NCBI RefSeq assembly: GCF_046524175.1
Contig: NZ_JBEFZF010000001.1
Location: 1 to 64,000 of the forward strand
Length of the DNA: 64,000 nt
Direction of reading: 5' to 3'
From: Spongiivirga sp046524175
GTDB lineage: Bacteria > Bacteroidota > Bacteroidia > Flavobacteriales > Flavobacteriaceae
The stretch's first letter is position 1. Every line of letters starts with the position of its first letter. This document shows, piece by piece, positions 55,507 to 64,000 of this stretch. Both the position numbers and the translations under genes were made by a program. The notes under the pieces were generated by a model. The model was given only the letters and a program-made list of their open reading frames with translations, had not been told where the DNA came from and did no database searches.

Positions 55507-56460
55507 TTATTTTCTTTCCCCCACTTTTTGGGCCGCTTTTACTATTGCTTCTGCATTCAAGCCATATTTGGCCATTAGTTGATCTGGCGTACCTGATTCG
55601 CCAAAAGTATCTTGTGTGGCAACAAACTCTTGAGGTACCGGGTTATTCTGAACCAATGTGCGGGCCACGCTTTCGCCCAAACCACCATAATAGTTATGCT
55701 CTTCAGCGGTAACAATACATCCGGTTTTGGCAACAGATTTCAGGATCGCTTCTTCATCTAACGGTTTGATAGTGTGAATATTAATTACTTCGGCTGAAAC
55801 ACCTTGATTTTCCAATTGCTCTGCTGCTTGTAAAGCTTCCCATACTAAATGCCCTGTAGCAACAATGGTAACATCGGTACCTTCATTTAGCATTATGGCT
55901 TTACCAATTTCAAAAGTTTGATTTTCTGGAGTGAAATTGGCAACCTTCGGTCGACCAAATCGTAAATAAACCGGACCATGATAATCAGCAATAGCCAAAG
56001 TCGCTGCTTTGGTTTGATTAAAATCACACGGATTTATTACAACCATTCCTGGTAACATTTTCATTAAACCAATATCTTCTAAAATTTGGTGAGTTGCACC
56101 ATCTTCTCCTAGTGTAACTCCGGCATGCGAAGCACATATTTTTACATTTTTATCCGAATATGCTATTGACTGACGTATTTGGTCGTATACCCTGCCGGTA
56201 GAAAAGTTAGCGAAGGTTCCTGTAAATGGTATTTTTCCACCTATGGTTAATCCAGCGGCAATTCCCATCATATTTGCTTCTGCAATTCCTACCTGAAAAA
56301 AGCGTTCAGGGTGATTCTTTTTAAAATCATCCATTTTCAACGACCCGATGAGGTCTGCACAAAGTGCAACCACGTTTGGATTGGTTTTACCTAACTCAGT
56401 TAAGCCAGCTCCAAATCCTGATCGCGTATCCTTTTTTCCGCTGTCAATGTATTTTTTCAT
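55507..56460 (-). CDS. Transketolase, C-terminal half
   Basis: A 317-residue subunit with the pyrimidine-binding domain (LCADLIGSLKMDDFKKNHP, VGIAEANMMGIAAGL with the catalytic Glu) and the C-terminal domain (TIKPLDEEAILKSV). It joins with the N-terminal subunit encoded 68 bases upstream to form a two-chain transketolase of the pentose phosphate pathway. Confidence 0.95.
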   Translation of the reverse strand: MKKYIDSGKKDTRSGFGAGLTELGKTNPNVVALCADLIGSLKMDDFKKNHPERFFQVGIAEANMMGIAAGLTIGGKIPFTGTFANFSTGRVYDQIRQSIAYSDKNVKICASHAGVTLGEDGATHQILEDIGLMKMLPGMVVINPCDFNQTKAATLAIADYHGPVYLRFGRPKVANFTPENQTFEIGKAIMLNEGTDVTIVATGHLVWEALQAAEQLENQGVSAEVINIHTIKPLDEEAILKSVAKTGCIVTAEEHNYYGGLGESVARTLVQNNPVPQEFVATQDTFGESGTPDQLMAKYGLNAEAIVKAAQKVGERK

Positions 56461-56528
56461 ATCCGTGTTACCTTTCTATAAATAAAGGCTATATTTTAAA
56501 GTTGTGTTTATTTTTTTAAAGCCTGTTT

Positions 56529-57374
56529 TTAGTAGTCTCCTAAGGTTTCAGCATTTTGAGATAATGCACTTGCCAATTGCTCGTCATTTGGCGCCTTACC
56601 ATGCCAAGCATGTGTATGCATCATAAAATCAACGCCGTTGCCCATTTCTGTATGTAGTAAAACACAAACCGGTTTTCCTTTTTTGGTTAAAGACTTTGCT
56701 TTTGCCATTCCTTCTAAAATGGCTTCAATGTCATTCCCTTTAGTAATTTCAACGACATCCCAACCAAAAGCTTCAAATTTTTGTTTTACACTTCCCATAG
56801 GAAGTACTTCGTCTGTAGCTCCATCAATCTGTTTCCCATTAAGGTCGATTGTTGCGATTAGGTTATCTACTTTTTTAGCAGATGCATACATGATAGCTTC
56901 CCAGTTTTGACCTTCTTGTAACTCGCCATCGCCATGAAGACTATAGATTAAATGAGAATCACCGTTTAGTTTTTTTGCTTGAGCAGCTCCAAGTGCTACA
57001 GACATGCCTTGTCCAAGAGATCCGGATGCAATACGTACTCCTGGAAGTCCTTCATGCGTAGTAGGATGACCCTGTAACCGAGAATCAATTAACCTAAAAG
57101 TATTTAATTCATCAACAGGAAAATAACCGCGACGTGCTAAAACACTATAGTAAACGGGACAAATATGACCATTTGATAAAAAGAATAGATCTTCTTCTTT
57201 TCCATCCATATCAAAACCATCGTTGATATCCATAATATCATTGTACAGTGCTACGAAGAATTCGGCACAACCTAAAGATCCTCCCGGATGGCCAGAATTT
57301 ACTTTATGAACCATTCTCAAAATATCTCGGCGTACTTGTATCACCAAGTCATTTAACTGTTGAATATTTGACAT
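56529..57374 (-). CDS. Transketolase, N-terminal half
   Basis: A 281-residue subunit holding the thiamine diphosphate and metal site, HGDGELQEGQNWEAIMYA with IDLNGKQIDG. N-terminal MVHKVNSGHPGGSLG is the usual transketolase motif. Split N and C chains are common in Bacteroidetes and many other bacteria, so this is not a broken gene. Confidence 0.95.
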   Translation of the reverse strand: MSNIQQLNDLVIQVRRDILRMVHKVNSGHPGGSLGCAEFFVALYNDIMDINDGFDMDGKEEDLFFLSNGHICPVYYSVLARRGYFPVDELNTFRLIDSRLQGHPTTHEGLPGVRIASGSLGQGMSVALGAAQAKKLNGDSHLIYSLHGDGELQEGQNWEAIMYASAKKVDNLIATIDLNGKQIDGATDEVLPMGSVKQKFEAFGWDVVEITKGNDIEAILEGMAKAKSLTKKGKPVCVLLHTEMGNGVDFMMHTHAWHGKAPNDEQLASALSQNAETLGDY

Positions 57375-57702
57375 ATTTTTTAAATTAAATTTCGGCTCAA
57401 AAGTAATTTTTTTATTGGCTAACCGATGTCTGATTTATGGGTTTTTATTGCCGATTTATTAACTTTTTTAGCATTATTGTTAATTAATGATTTCAAATAT
57501 GTGAGGGTTCTATTTTTTGCAGCAACCTTGTTTGATATCTTTTGTCTTTATTTAGTTGTGAATCATTATACTTAGTTGTACCTTTGCATCCCTTTTTTGG
57601 CGGATGGAAAATCAGAAAAGGAAACAATAATTTTTTAAAAACAACTTCTATATCAATCCGCGTTATTTTCCTGTCGATGTAGAATACAAATTTTAATCAG
57701 CA
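57375..57702 (+). other. Leader of rpsA
   Basis: The 328-base gap between divergent tkt and rpsA holds one good promoter. The 116-base 5' leader after it may have a regulatory role, as S1 leaders often do, but no clear structure was recognised. Confidence 0.5.
57556..57586 (+). promoter_or_regulatory. Promoter of rpsA
   Basis: TTG (57556-57558), a 20-base spacer and TACCTTTG (57579-57586) match the Bacteroidetes sigma-A consensus. Confidence 0.65.
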
Positions 57703-59529
57703 ATGGCTGAAAAAAAACAAACAGAAGAAGTTCAGGAAACTGCAACTGTTGAAGCTCCAGTTGTAAATGAAGCACAACAAAATCCTGAACAATTTTTAAA
57801 AGACTTTAACTGGGAAAAATACGAAGAAGGTATTGAGCAAGTTGAAGACGACAAGCTACAAGAGTTTGAAAAATTAGTAGCAGAGAACTTTGTAGATACT
57901 GCGGATGAAGAAGTAGTTGACGGTACTGTAGTACACATGACAGATCGCGAAGCGATTATTGACATCAACGCAAAATCAGAAGGCGTAATATCCTTAAACG
58001 AGTTTCGTTACAACCCTGACTTAAAAGTTGGTGACAAGGTAGAAGTTCTTATTGATGTAAGAGAAGATAAAACAGGTCAATTAGTTTTATCACACAGAAA
58101 AGCACGTACCATCAAAGCATGGGATCGTGTAAATGCTGCGCATGATAGTGGCGAAATCGTAAATGGTTTTGTTAAATGTCGTACAAAAGGAGGTATGATC
58201 GTTGACGTATTTGGTATCGAAGCGTTCTTGCCAGGTTCACAGATAGATGTGAAGCCAATTCGTGACTACGATCAGTATGTAAACAAAACAATGGAATTTA
58301 AAGTGGTTAAGATTAACCATGAATTTAAAAACGTTGTCGTTTCACATAAAGCGCTTATCGAAGCGGATATTGAAGAACAGAAAAAAGAAATTATCGGTCA
58401 GCTTGAAAAAGGACAAGTATTGGAAGGTACTGTTAAGAATATTACTTCTTACGGTGTGTTTATCGATCTTGGAGGAGTTGATGGACTTATTCATATTACA
58501 GATCTTTCTTGGAGCCGTATTAACCATCCGAATGAGATTGTTGAGCTTGATCAGAAATTAAATGTTGTAATTCTTGATTTTGATGATAATAAATCTAGAA
58601 TTCAGCTAGGTCTTAAGCAGTTACAGGCGCACCCTTGGGAGGCACTTGGTGAAGAAGTTAAGGTAGGCGATAAGGTAAAAGGTAAAGTAGTGGTTATTGC
58701 CGATTACGGTGCCTTTATTGAAGTTGCTGAAGGTGTAGAAGGTTTGATACACGTATCAGAAATGAGCTGGTCAACGCACTTACGTTCTGCTCAAGATTTC
58801 GTAAATATCGGTGATGAAGTTGAAGCACAGATCTTAACATTAGATCGTGAGGAACGTAAAATGTCGCTTGGTATTAAACAATTAACTCCAGACCCATGGA
58901 CAGATATCACTGCCAAGTATCCTGTAGGTTCTAAGCATACTGGTATCGTTCGTAACTTTACTAACTTCGGTGTATTTGTTGAGTTAGAAGAGGGTATTGA
59001 TGGTCTTATCTATATTTCTGACCTTTCTTGGACGAAGAAAGTGAAGCACCCATCAGAAGTGGTTACCGTAGGTGATAAGCTTGAAGTGGTTGTATTAGAA
59101 TTAGATGTTGAAGGACGTAAATTAAGTTTAGGTCATAAGCAAACTAAGGAAAACCCTTGGGATAAATATGAAACTGAATTTGCCTTAGAATCTGTTCACA
59201 AAGCTGCGATTGAAGAAATCGTAGATAAAGGTGCAACGGTTAAGTTCAACGAAGATATCACGGCATTTGTACCACAACGTCATCTTGAAAAAGAAGATGG
59301 AGGTAAATTAAAAGCTGGTGAAGAAGCTGAATTTAAGATCATTGAATTTAATAAAGAGTTCAAACGTGTAGTAGCATCTCATACTGCTGTATTTAAAGCA
59401 GAAGAGGCGAAGATCGTTAAGCAAGCTGTGAAGCGTCAAGCGCAACAAGCCGCTGAGGCAAAACCAACTTTAGGTGATGCAAATGAAACTTTAGCTGCAT
59501 TGAAAAAGAAAATGGAAGGCGGAGAATAA
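57703..59529 (+). CDS. rpsA: 30S ribosomal protein S1
   Basis: A 608-residue S1 protein with about six S1 RNA-binding domains (for example GTVKNITSYGVFIDLGGVDGL and GIVRNFTNFGVFVELEEGIDGL). The N-terminal 45 residues are acidic and low complexity (EEVQETATVEAP). It helps mRNA bind the ribosome, important in a lineage that uses few Shine-Dalgarno sites. A strong promoter lies upstream and a terminator follows. Confidence 0.97.
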   Translation: MAEKKQTEEVQETATVEAPVVNEAQQNPEQFLKDFNWEKYEEGIEQVEDDKLQEFEKLVAENFVDTADEEVVDGTVVHMTDREAIIDINAKSEGVISLNEFRYNPDLKVGDKVEVLIDVREDKTGQLVLSHRKARTIKAWDRVNAAHDSGEIVNGFVKCRTKGGMIVDVFGIEAFLPGSQIDVKPIRDYDQYVNKTMEFKVVKINHEFKNVVVSHKALIEADIEEQKKEIIGQLEKGQVLEGTVKNITSYGVFIDLGGVDGLIHITDLSWSRINHPNEIVELDQKLNVVILDFDDNKSRIQLGLKQLQAHPWEALGEEVKVGDKVKGKVVVIADYGAFIEVAEGVEGLIHVSEMSWSTHLRSAQDFVNIGDEVEAQILTLDREERKMSLGIKQLTPDPWTDITAKYPVGSKHTGIVRNFTNFGVFVELEEGIDGLIYISDLSWTKKVKHPSEVVTVGDKLEVVVLELDVEGRKLSLGHKQTKENPWDKYETEFALESVHKAAIEEIVDKGATVKFNEDITAFVPQRHLEKEDGGKLKAGEEAEFKIIEFNKEFKRVVASHTAVFKAEEAKIVKQAVKRQAQQAAEAKPTLGDANETLAALKKKMEGGE

Positions 59530-59553
59530 TCCTAGTTTCATTTTAGATAAAAG

Positions 59554-59580
59554 AAAAGGTCGTGTTTTGCACGGCCTTTT
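59554..59580 (+). terminator. Rho-independent terminator after rpsA
   Basis: AAAAGGTCGTG pairs with CACGGCCTTTT (one G-T pair) around a five-base loop and is followed by TATTTTT. Confidence 0.85.
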
Positions 59581-59709
59581 TATTTTTAATCCTAACTTTA
59601 AAGACTCAAATAAATTAGAAATTAGCGATGATTATAAAAAGTGGAGTCGCTTTTGTAAAGTTTCTCTTATATTTAGACTAAGTACAGCAAATATTCAATT
59701 ATTACTTTC

Positions 59710-60213
59710 ATGCATAGCATTATAGAAGCAACAGCTAAAAATTTGTCAAAATCAAAAGTACTATTAGAACAATTAACAAACAGTCAGCTAACAGATGCTT
59801 CTATATCTCCTTATTACTCATGTGTAGGTTCTCATATTCGACATATTTTAGATTTTTATGATTGTATTTTAAAAGGTGAAAATAGCGGAGAAATTGATCT
59901 AACAGCGCGTGAACGGGATGTGAAAATGGAACAGGATTGCGAATATGCTTCCATTAATGTAGATCGCGTTTTAACCGCTGTGGGTCGTTTGAAAAATGCA
60001 GAAAAGAAGGTGACTGTTATTGATGATCTGGGCGCAGGTAAAGTAGCTTTACCTTATACACTTGCTGCTGTTTTAGCTCAAGCAAACAGTCATACTATTC
60101 ATCATTATGCTATTATCAGTTACATTTTAGACCGACTTCATGTTAAAGTAACTGATGCTTCCTTCGGATATAATCCTACAACGCCGGTTAAGGAGAATGT
60201 ATCAATACGGTAA
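59710..60213 (+). CDS. DinB-like four-helix protein
   Basis: A 167-residue protein of the DinB/YfiT-like fold, with metal-ligand-type His in SHIRHILDFYDC and NSHTIHHYAIISYIL. Family members include thiol transferases and proteins of unknown role. No partner is evident from the neighbours. Confidence 0.82.
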   Translation: MHSIIEATAKNLSKSKVLLEQLTNSQLTDASISPYYSCVGSHIRHILDFYDCILKGENSGEIDLTARERDVKMEQDCEYASINVDRVLTAVGRLKNAEKKVTVIDDLGAGKVALPYTLAAVLAQANSHTIHHYAIISYILDRLHVKVTDASFGYNPTTPVKENVSIR

Positions 60214-60297
60214 TACCTAAAAAATATCGCATCGAAAATCTATCGAAGAGAATCTTTCGATACTTATCAGAATAGAATCGGAAATTCCGTGCTTAGG

Positions 60298-60531
60298 TTA
60301 TCTTTTTTTTCGTTTACCAAAAACGGAATTCATAATTGTATTTAGACCTTTAAACGCTAATGTGATAGCAAGAACAGAGAGTATTGCACCGACTATTAAA
60401 ACGGGATAAAACATAAAATGTTCTTGATTTTTAAATGCCATATAGAGTAATGTAGGTCCTAAAAACATTAAAATGGCAGTTATAGCCATTATGCGAATAC
60501 CACGTATAAGAAGTTCTTTATCGGTGTGCAT
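60298..60531 (-). CDS. Small two-helix membrane protein (DUF6095-like)
   Basis: A 77-residue protein from the ATG at 60531 (MHTDKELLIRGIRIMAI) with two membrane helices and a basic tail (FGKRKKR). It overlaps the 3' end of murQ by 14 bases, so it is translationally linked. Similar small proteins follow murQ in flavobacteria; the family label is from memory and tentative. Function unknown. Confidence 0.75.
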   Translation of the reverse strand: MHTDKELLIRGIRIMAITAILMFLGPTLLYMAFKNQEHFMFYPVLIVGAILSVLAITLAFKGLNTIMNSVFGKRKKR

Positions 60532-61339
60532 TTTTGTAATAATTAACCGCAGTACGAACACTTTGGTGTTGCTTTAACAAATTAGCTGCCGTTTGTCTGT
60601 CAACATCTAATGCTTGCATGATCATTCTTGTACCTCTGTCCACTAATTTATTGTTACTAAGCTGCATATCGACCATTTTATTTCCTTTAACTCGACCTAA
60701 TTTAATCATGGTAGTGGTGGTAATCATGTTTAAAATCAGTTTTTGAGCGGTACCTGCTTTCATGCGGGAACTACCAGTAACGAATTCGGGGCCTACGACT
60801 ACTTCGATCGGATATTGAGCAACTTGAGCCAAGGGGCTCCCTTCGTTGCAAGTAATACAGCCGGTAGTAATATTATTTTTGTTACAAGATTCTAACGCAC
60901 CAATTACGTAAGGAGTGGTTCCGGAAGCGGCGATACCAATAACCACATCTTGTTCATTAATCTGGTACTCCTTTAGATCTTTCCAACCTTGTTCTGTATC
61001 ATCTTCTGCAAATTCAACAGCTTTTCTAATAGCACTGTCACCACCAGCAATCAAGCCAATTACTAAATCGTGAGATACTCCGAAAGTTGGAGGACATTCT
61101 GATGCATCCAAAATGCCAAGTCTGCCACTGGTTCCTGCGCCTAAATAAAAAAGCCGACCTTTATTTGCCAACTTTTCCGCAATAATATCAACAAGAAGTC
61201 CTATTTTATTTAGCACCTTTTTAACAGCTAATGCCACCTTTTGGTCCTCATTATTGATGTTTTCCAATAGAGAAGAGGTGCTCATTTCTTCTAAATGGTC
61301 ATAATTTGAATCTTGCTCAGTAGTTTTTTTGAAGCTCAA
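60518..61339 (-). CDS. murQ: N-acetylmuramic acid 6-phosphate etherase
   Basis: A 273-residue SIS-domain enzyme that removes lactate from MurNAc 6-phosphate during cell-wall recycling. Family motifs include LFYLGAGTSGRLGILDASECPPTFG, GLIAGGDSAIRKAVE and VTGSSRMKAGTAQKLILNM. Length is a little short (about 298 in E. coli) because the C-terminus is abbreviated. Confidence 0.96.
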   Translation of the reverse strand: MSFKKTTEQDSNYDHLEEMSTSSLLENINNEDQKVALAVKKVLNKIGLLVDIIAEKLANKGRLFYLGAGTSGRLGILDASECPPTFGVSHDLVIGLIAGGDSAIRKAVEFAEDDTEQGWKDLKEYQINEQDVVIGIAASGTTPYVIGALESCNKNNITTGCITCNEGSPLAQVAQYPIEVVVGPEFVTGSSRMKAGTAQKLILNMITTTTMIKLGRVKGNKMVDMQLSNNKLVDRGTRMIMQALDVDRQTAANLLKQHQSVRTAVNYYKNAHR

Positions 61340-61430
61340 CTTAGTCGTTTTATAAAAAAATCAAAGGTAGGTATTATACTCCTATCCGTGTTTTGTAGTT
61401 GAAATATTCTGCCTTAGAAATTAACTATTT

Positions 61431-62351
61431 TTATTCTATTACGATAGTTTCTTTGAACTCTTGGACAATCGCAAAATATCCTAGAGCGAAATCATCTGCT
61501 ACTTCAAGATTATCGAAGACTCCATCAGTAATAGTAATGTTAGTAACATTGATAATATTACCTCTTACAGTTGCGACGGGAGTGGAGAAGGGGCCAAAAG
61601 CACCTTCGCTTTGTTCTATGAGCTGACTCATATAATTATAAAAAGGCTCGTCTGCTCCAAGAATACTAATATCCAGTTCATCACCTGGTTCGACATTATC
61701 ATCAAAAAAATATGAGAAGGTAAATTGTTGTCCTTCGTAAAAAGTATCTTCGGTTTCTAAGAAATTTCCATTGCTAAAATCAAAAACATAAAAGTCTTCT
61801 CGGTTGGCAACATCGGTAAACGATACAATAATCTCAGTATCGTCCTCATCAAAAATAATATCTGTTCCTTGTTCGATATTGTCAAAAGGAACGGTGGGAA
61901 CGAACTCGGTTCTGGCAACAAAGTTTTTTCCTTGAAAATTAATCTGAAGAAAGTACTCAATATTTCGCTCGATGAAAGACGTTGGGATCCGCTGGTCTTC
62001 ATTTAATGTAGGATCTGGAATATAAATTCCAGAACCTGAAGTGGTCTCAGTCAAACTAGATGAAAACACATTGATAACAGCCCCATTTGCATCCAATTCT
62101 TGCATAATAATCACCATCCTGTCCACACTGGTCACTTGGTTTTGATCAAAGAAATTGCTGGTTTCTGATACCCTTATTTCTATGGGCATAAATTGCTCGG
62201 TTACGTCAACTCTGATCAATGCATCAACAACTAAACGAGAAGCTTCCGTAGGTGTTTCTATTTCAACGACATCTTCACAAGAAATGAAAAATTGTATAAT
62301 TGATAACAATATGATTAGCCTGGCAGATAAATATTTAGGTGCTTTTCTCAT
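61431..62351 (-). CDS. DUF4249 lipoprotein
   Basis: A 306-residue lipoprotein (lipobox FISC) with the DUF4249 start CEDVVEIETPTEASRLVVDAL. Genes of this family almost always follow a TonB-dependent receptor, as here, where only three bases separate the two. They probably form an outer-membrane complex; cargo is unknown. Confidence 0.92.
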   Translation of the reverse strand: MRKAPKYLSARLIILLSIIQFFISCEDVVEIETPTEASRLVVDALIRVDVTEQFMPIEIRVSETSNFFDQNQVTSVDRMVIIMQELDANGAVINVFSSSLTETTSGSGIYIPDPTLNEDQRIPTSFIERNIEYFLQINFQGKNFVARTEFVPTVPFDNIEQGTDIIFDEDDTEIIVSFTDVANREDFYVFDFSNGNFLETEDTFYEGQQFTFSYFFDDNVEPGDELDISILGADEPFYNYMSQLIEQSEGAFGPFSTPVATVRGNIINVTNITITDGVFDNLEVADDFALGYFAIVQEFKETIVIE

Positions 62352-62354
62352 TGT

Positions 62355-64000
62355 TTAAAACTTAAAATTGTAAGTAACGGCAGGAATGATTCCGAAAATA
62401 GAAGTCCTAACAGCTTCATTTACACCCGTGTCATTATTTTGCCTAAATGCAATCGACTGGGCATTACGTCTATTATATAAATTATAAATACTAAATACCC
62501 ATTCTGATTGCCATTTTCGACCTCTATTTTTATCAGGAGTTAAGGTAGCCGAAACATCAATTCGATGATAATCAGGAAGACGTTCCGTATTTCGTTGACC
62601 GAAGAATGGAATGGTAAGACCTTGGAATTCAAATTGACCAACAGGATAGTTCGTTGGCTGACCTGTTTGATAAACAAAATTGGCATTAAAGTTCCATTTT
62701 TTATTTAAATCATAGCTGCCGTAAATAGCAATATCGTGCGTTTTATCATAGGGTGTATTATACCATTCTCCATTGTTAATACCAGTCTCTTGTACCAGAC
62801 TACCATCACTGCCTGTAATTGTTCTTCCTCTAGTTCGCTGCTCAGATTTTGATAGGGTATATGCTAACCAACCTTGAAACTTTCCTTCATTTTTTCGCAA
62901 GAGGAATTCCAGTCCGTATGCTCTTGCTTCTCCGTTTAAAATAACTTGTTCAATTGCATCATTCGCAATTAAATCGGCCCCGTCTATATAATCAATTCGA
63001 TTTTCGATGTCTTTATAATATACCTCTGTTGCTAGGGTAAACTTCCCTTCATTAAATCGTCTAAAATAACCTAATGCATATTGATTCAGTAGTTGTGGTT
63101 TTACAAATGGGCCACTTGGTGTCCAAACATCTAGAGGTGTTGGAGAGCTGGTATTTGACAGTAAATGAAGATACTGTGCCATTCGGGTTGCACTAGCTTT
63201 TATCGAGTTATCTTCATTAAATGAATAAGCAGCAGCAATACGTGGTTCAAAATTAGTAAAGGTTTCAAGGTTGGCGCTGCGACCCGGATTAATCGTTTCT
63301 ATAGGGTCAGCTTCTTGATAAATTTGTAATAATGGATCAAAATTTACAGGATTATTGTTTTCATAAACGTTTAGTTCATCTTGCCCTAAACGATTAAAAA
63401 GGCTAAAACGAAGTCCGTATTCTAAACTTAATTTGTCACTTATTTGGTGCTCAAGATCAACATAAGCAGCTAATTCATTGGCATACTTTTTAGTAAGCTG
63501 GTCTTCTACAATACCCGAATCAGGGCCGTTAGGTTTTATCTTACCGGGATTAAAAACATAATAAATATCATTTAAACCAAAGTTGAGTTGTAGCTTATCA
63601 TTGATATAATTTTTAAGATCGTATTTTAAGTTGAAGTTCTGTATACCCGAGTTCCATTCAAAACCGACAAAGTCTAGCTCAAGCCCGTAGAAATAATCAG
63701 AATAAATGAGTGATAAATTAGAGAAAAGGCGATCAGAAAATAGATGATTCCATCGAAAGTTTACAACAGAGTTTCCGTATGTATTTTCAAAACTATCTGC
63801 TATACTGAACACATCGCGCCCAAAGTATCCGGATAGAAATATATTGTTATTATCATTTATCCGATAATTTAGTTTGGTGTTCAGGTCGTAGAAATATGCC
63901 TTGTTTTCAATATCAAATAGTGGTAAAAACAAATGAGCATACGATCCCCGTCCTCCGACCAAAAAAGCCGCTTTGTCTTTTGCAATGGGCCCTTCTACAA
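62355..64000 (-). CDS. TonB-dependent receptor (5' end outside window)
   Basis: The frame is open to the right edge, giving 548 residues of the C-terminal part. The upstream residues VEGPIAKDKAAFLVGGRGSYAHLF continue the plug/barrel junction seen in Bacteroidetes receptors that pair with DUF4249. The last strand ends VTYNFKF. No start is visible; an in-frame TTG at 63962 is internal. Cargo unknown. Confidence 0.92.
   Translation of the reverse strand, partial: VEGPIAKDKAAFLVGGRGSYAHLFLPLFDIENKAYFYDLNTKLNYRINDNNNIFLSGYFGRDVFSIADSFENTYGNSVVNFRWNHLFSDRLFSNLSLIYSDYFYGLELDFVGFEWNSGIQNFNLKYDLKNYINDKLQLNFGLNDIYYVFNPGKIKPNGPDSGIVEDQLTKKYANELAAYVDLEHQISDKLSLEYGLRFSLFNRLGQDELNVYENNNPVNFDPLLQIYQEADPIETINPGRSANLETFTNFEPRIAAAYSFNEDNSIKASATRMAQYLHLLSNTSSPTPLDVWTPSGPFVKPQLLNQYALGYFRRFNEGKFTLATEVYYKDIENRIDYIDGADLIANDAIEQVILNGEARAYGLEFLLRKNEGKFQGWLAYTLSKSEQRTRGRTITGSDGSLVQETGINNGEWYNTPYDKTHDIAIYGSYDLNKKWNFNANFVYQTGQPTNYPVGQFEFQGLTIPFFGQRNTERLPDYHRIDVSATLTPDKNRGRKWQSEWVFSIYNLYNRRNAQSIAFRQNNDTGVNEAVRTSIFGIIPAVTYNFKF

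Noticed and set aside
55507..57374. Transketolase broken by a frameshift
   Set aside because: Both halves have proper starts and stops and a 68-base gap; split transketolase is normal in this phylum.
62355..63962. TonB receptor starting at TTG 63962
   Set aside because: The frame continues upstream with plug-like residues to the window edge, so the TTG is internal.

Overview
The window looks like chromosomal DNA of a marine flavobacterium (family Flavobacteriaceae, Bacteroidetes). Support: low GC; a SusC/SusD pair; TonB-dependent receptors; many lipoproteins with short LxxC signals; a flavobacterial carotenoid cluster; PL7 alginate lyases; and Bacteroidetes-type promoters (TTG, about 20 bases, TAnnTTTG). 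No phage, insertion sequence or CRISPR array was seen. Genus cannot be told from the sequence alone.

Layout. 1-10.9 kb: a long LRR plus HYR-like repeat surface protein (runs off the left edge), a propeller-type hybrid-sensor-like histidine kinase, a NarL-type response regulator, a small membrane protein, a large duplicated lipoprotein and a small lipoprotein. Four copies of the inverted repeat CTACCC-N5-GGGTAG sit in front of these genes, which suggests a dedicated surface-protein regulon. 11-21 kb: an atypical pyruvate kinase, mnmE, two DUF4870 proteins, pta-ackA, a Crp/Fnr regulator, a TlpA-like thioredoxin and an alpha/beta hydrolase. 21.3-27.1 kb: a six-gene carotenoid operon (carH-like regulator, crtI, crtB, crtZ, crtD-like, cruF-like) on the minus strand, followed by a tRNA-Leu.

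27.9-44.4 kb: a complete alginate utilisation locus. It has a lipoprotein with two PL7 domains, a KdgF-like cupin, SusC, SusD, a PKD surface lipoprotein, two more PL7 lyases, a FadR-type GntR regulator, an MFS transporter, a DEH reductase (SDR), KDG kinase and KDPG aldolase. The enzymes form a chain: surface lyases cut alginate, SusCD imports oligomers, KdgF and the SDR turn the unsaturated uronate into KDG, and KdgK/KdgA yield pyruvate and glyceraldehyde 3-phosphate. TTGGT-N2-ACCAA operators, repeated at 13-base spacing, lie before three transcription units and overlap the promoter -7 element, so the GntR protein is the likely local repressor.

44.5-51 kb: a molybdenum hydroxylase cluster (MoxR ATPase, VWA protein, CoxG, CoxS, CoxL, CoxM) whose large subunit has the form II motif AYRGAGR. 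51-64 kb: housekeeping and mixed genes: HAD hydrolase, two tandem tRNA-Lys, shikimate kinase, a phosphoribosyltransferase, an S4 protein, an FKBP lipoprotein, a beta-barrel protein, split transketolase, ribosomal protein S1, a DinB-like protein, MurQ, and a DUF4249/TonB-receptor pair that runs off the right edge.
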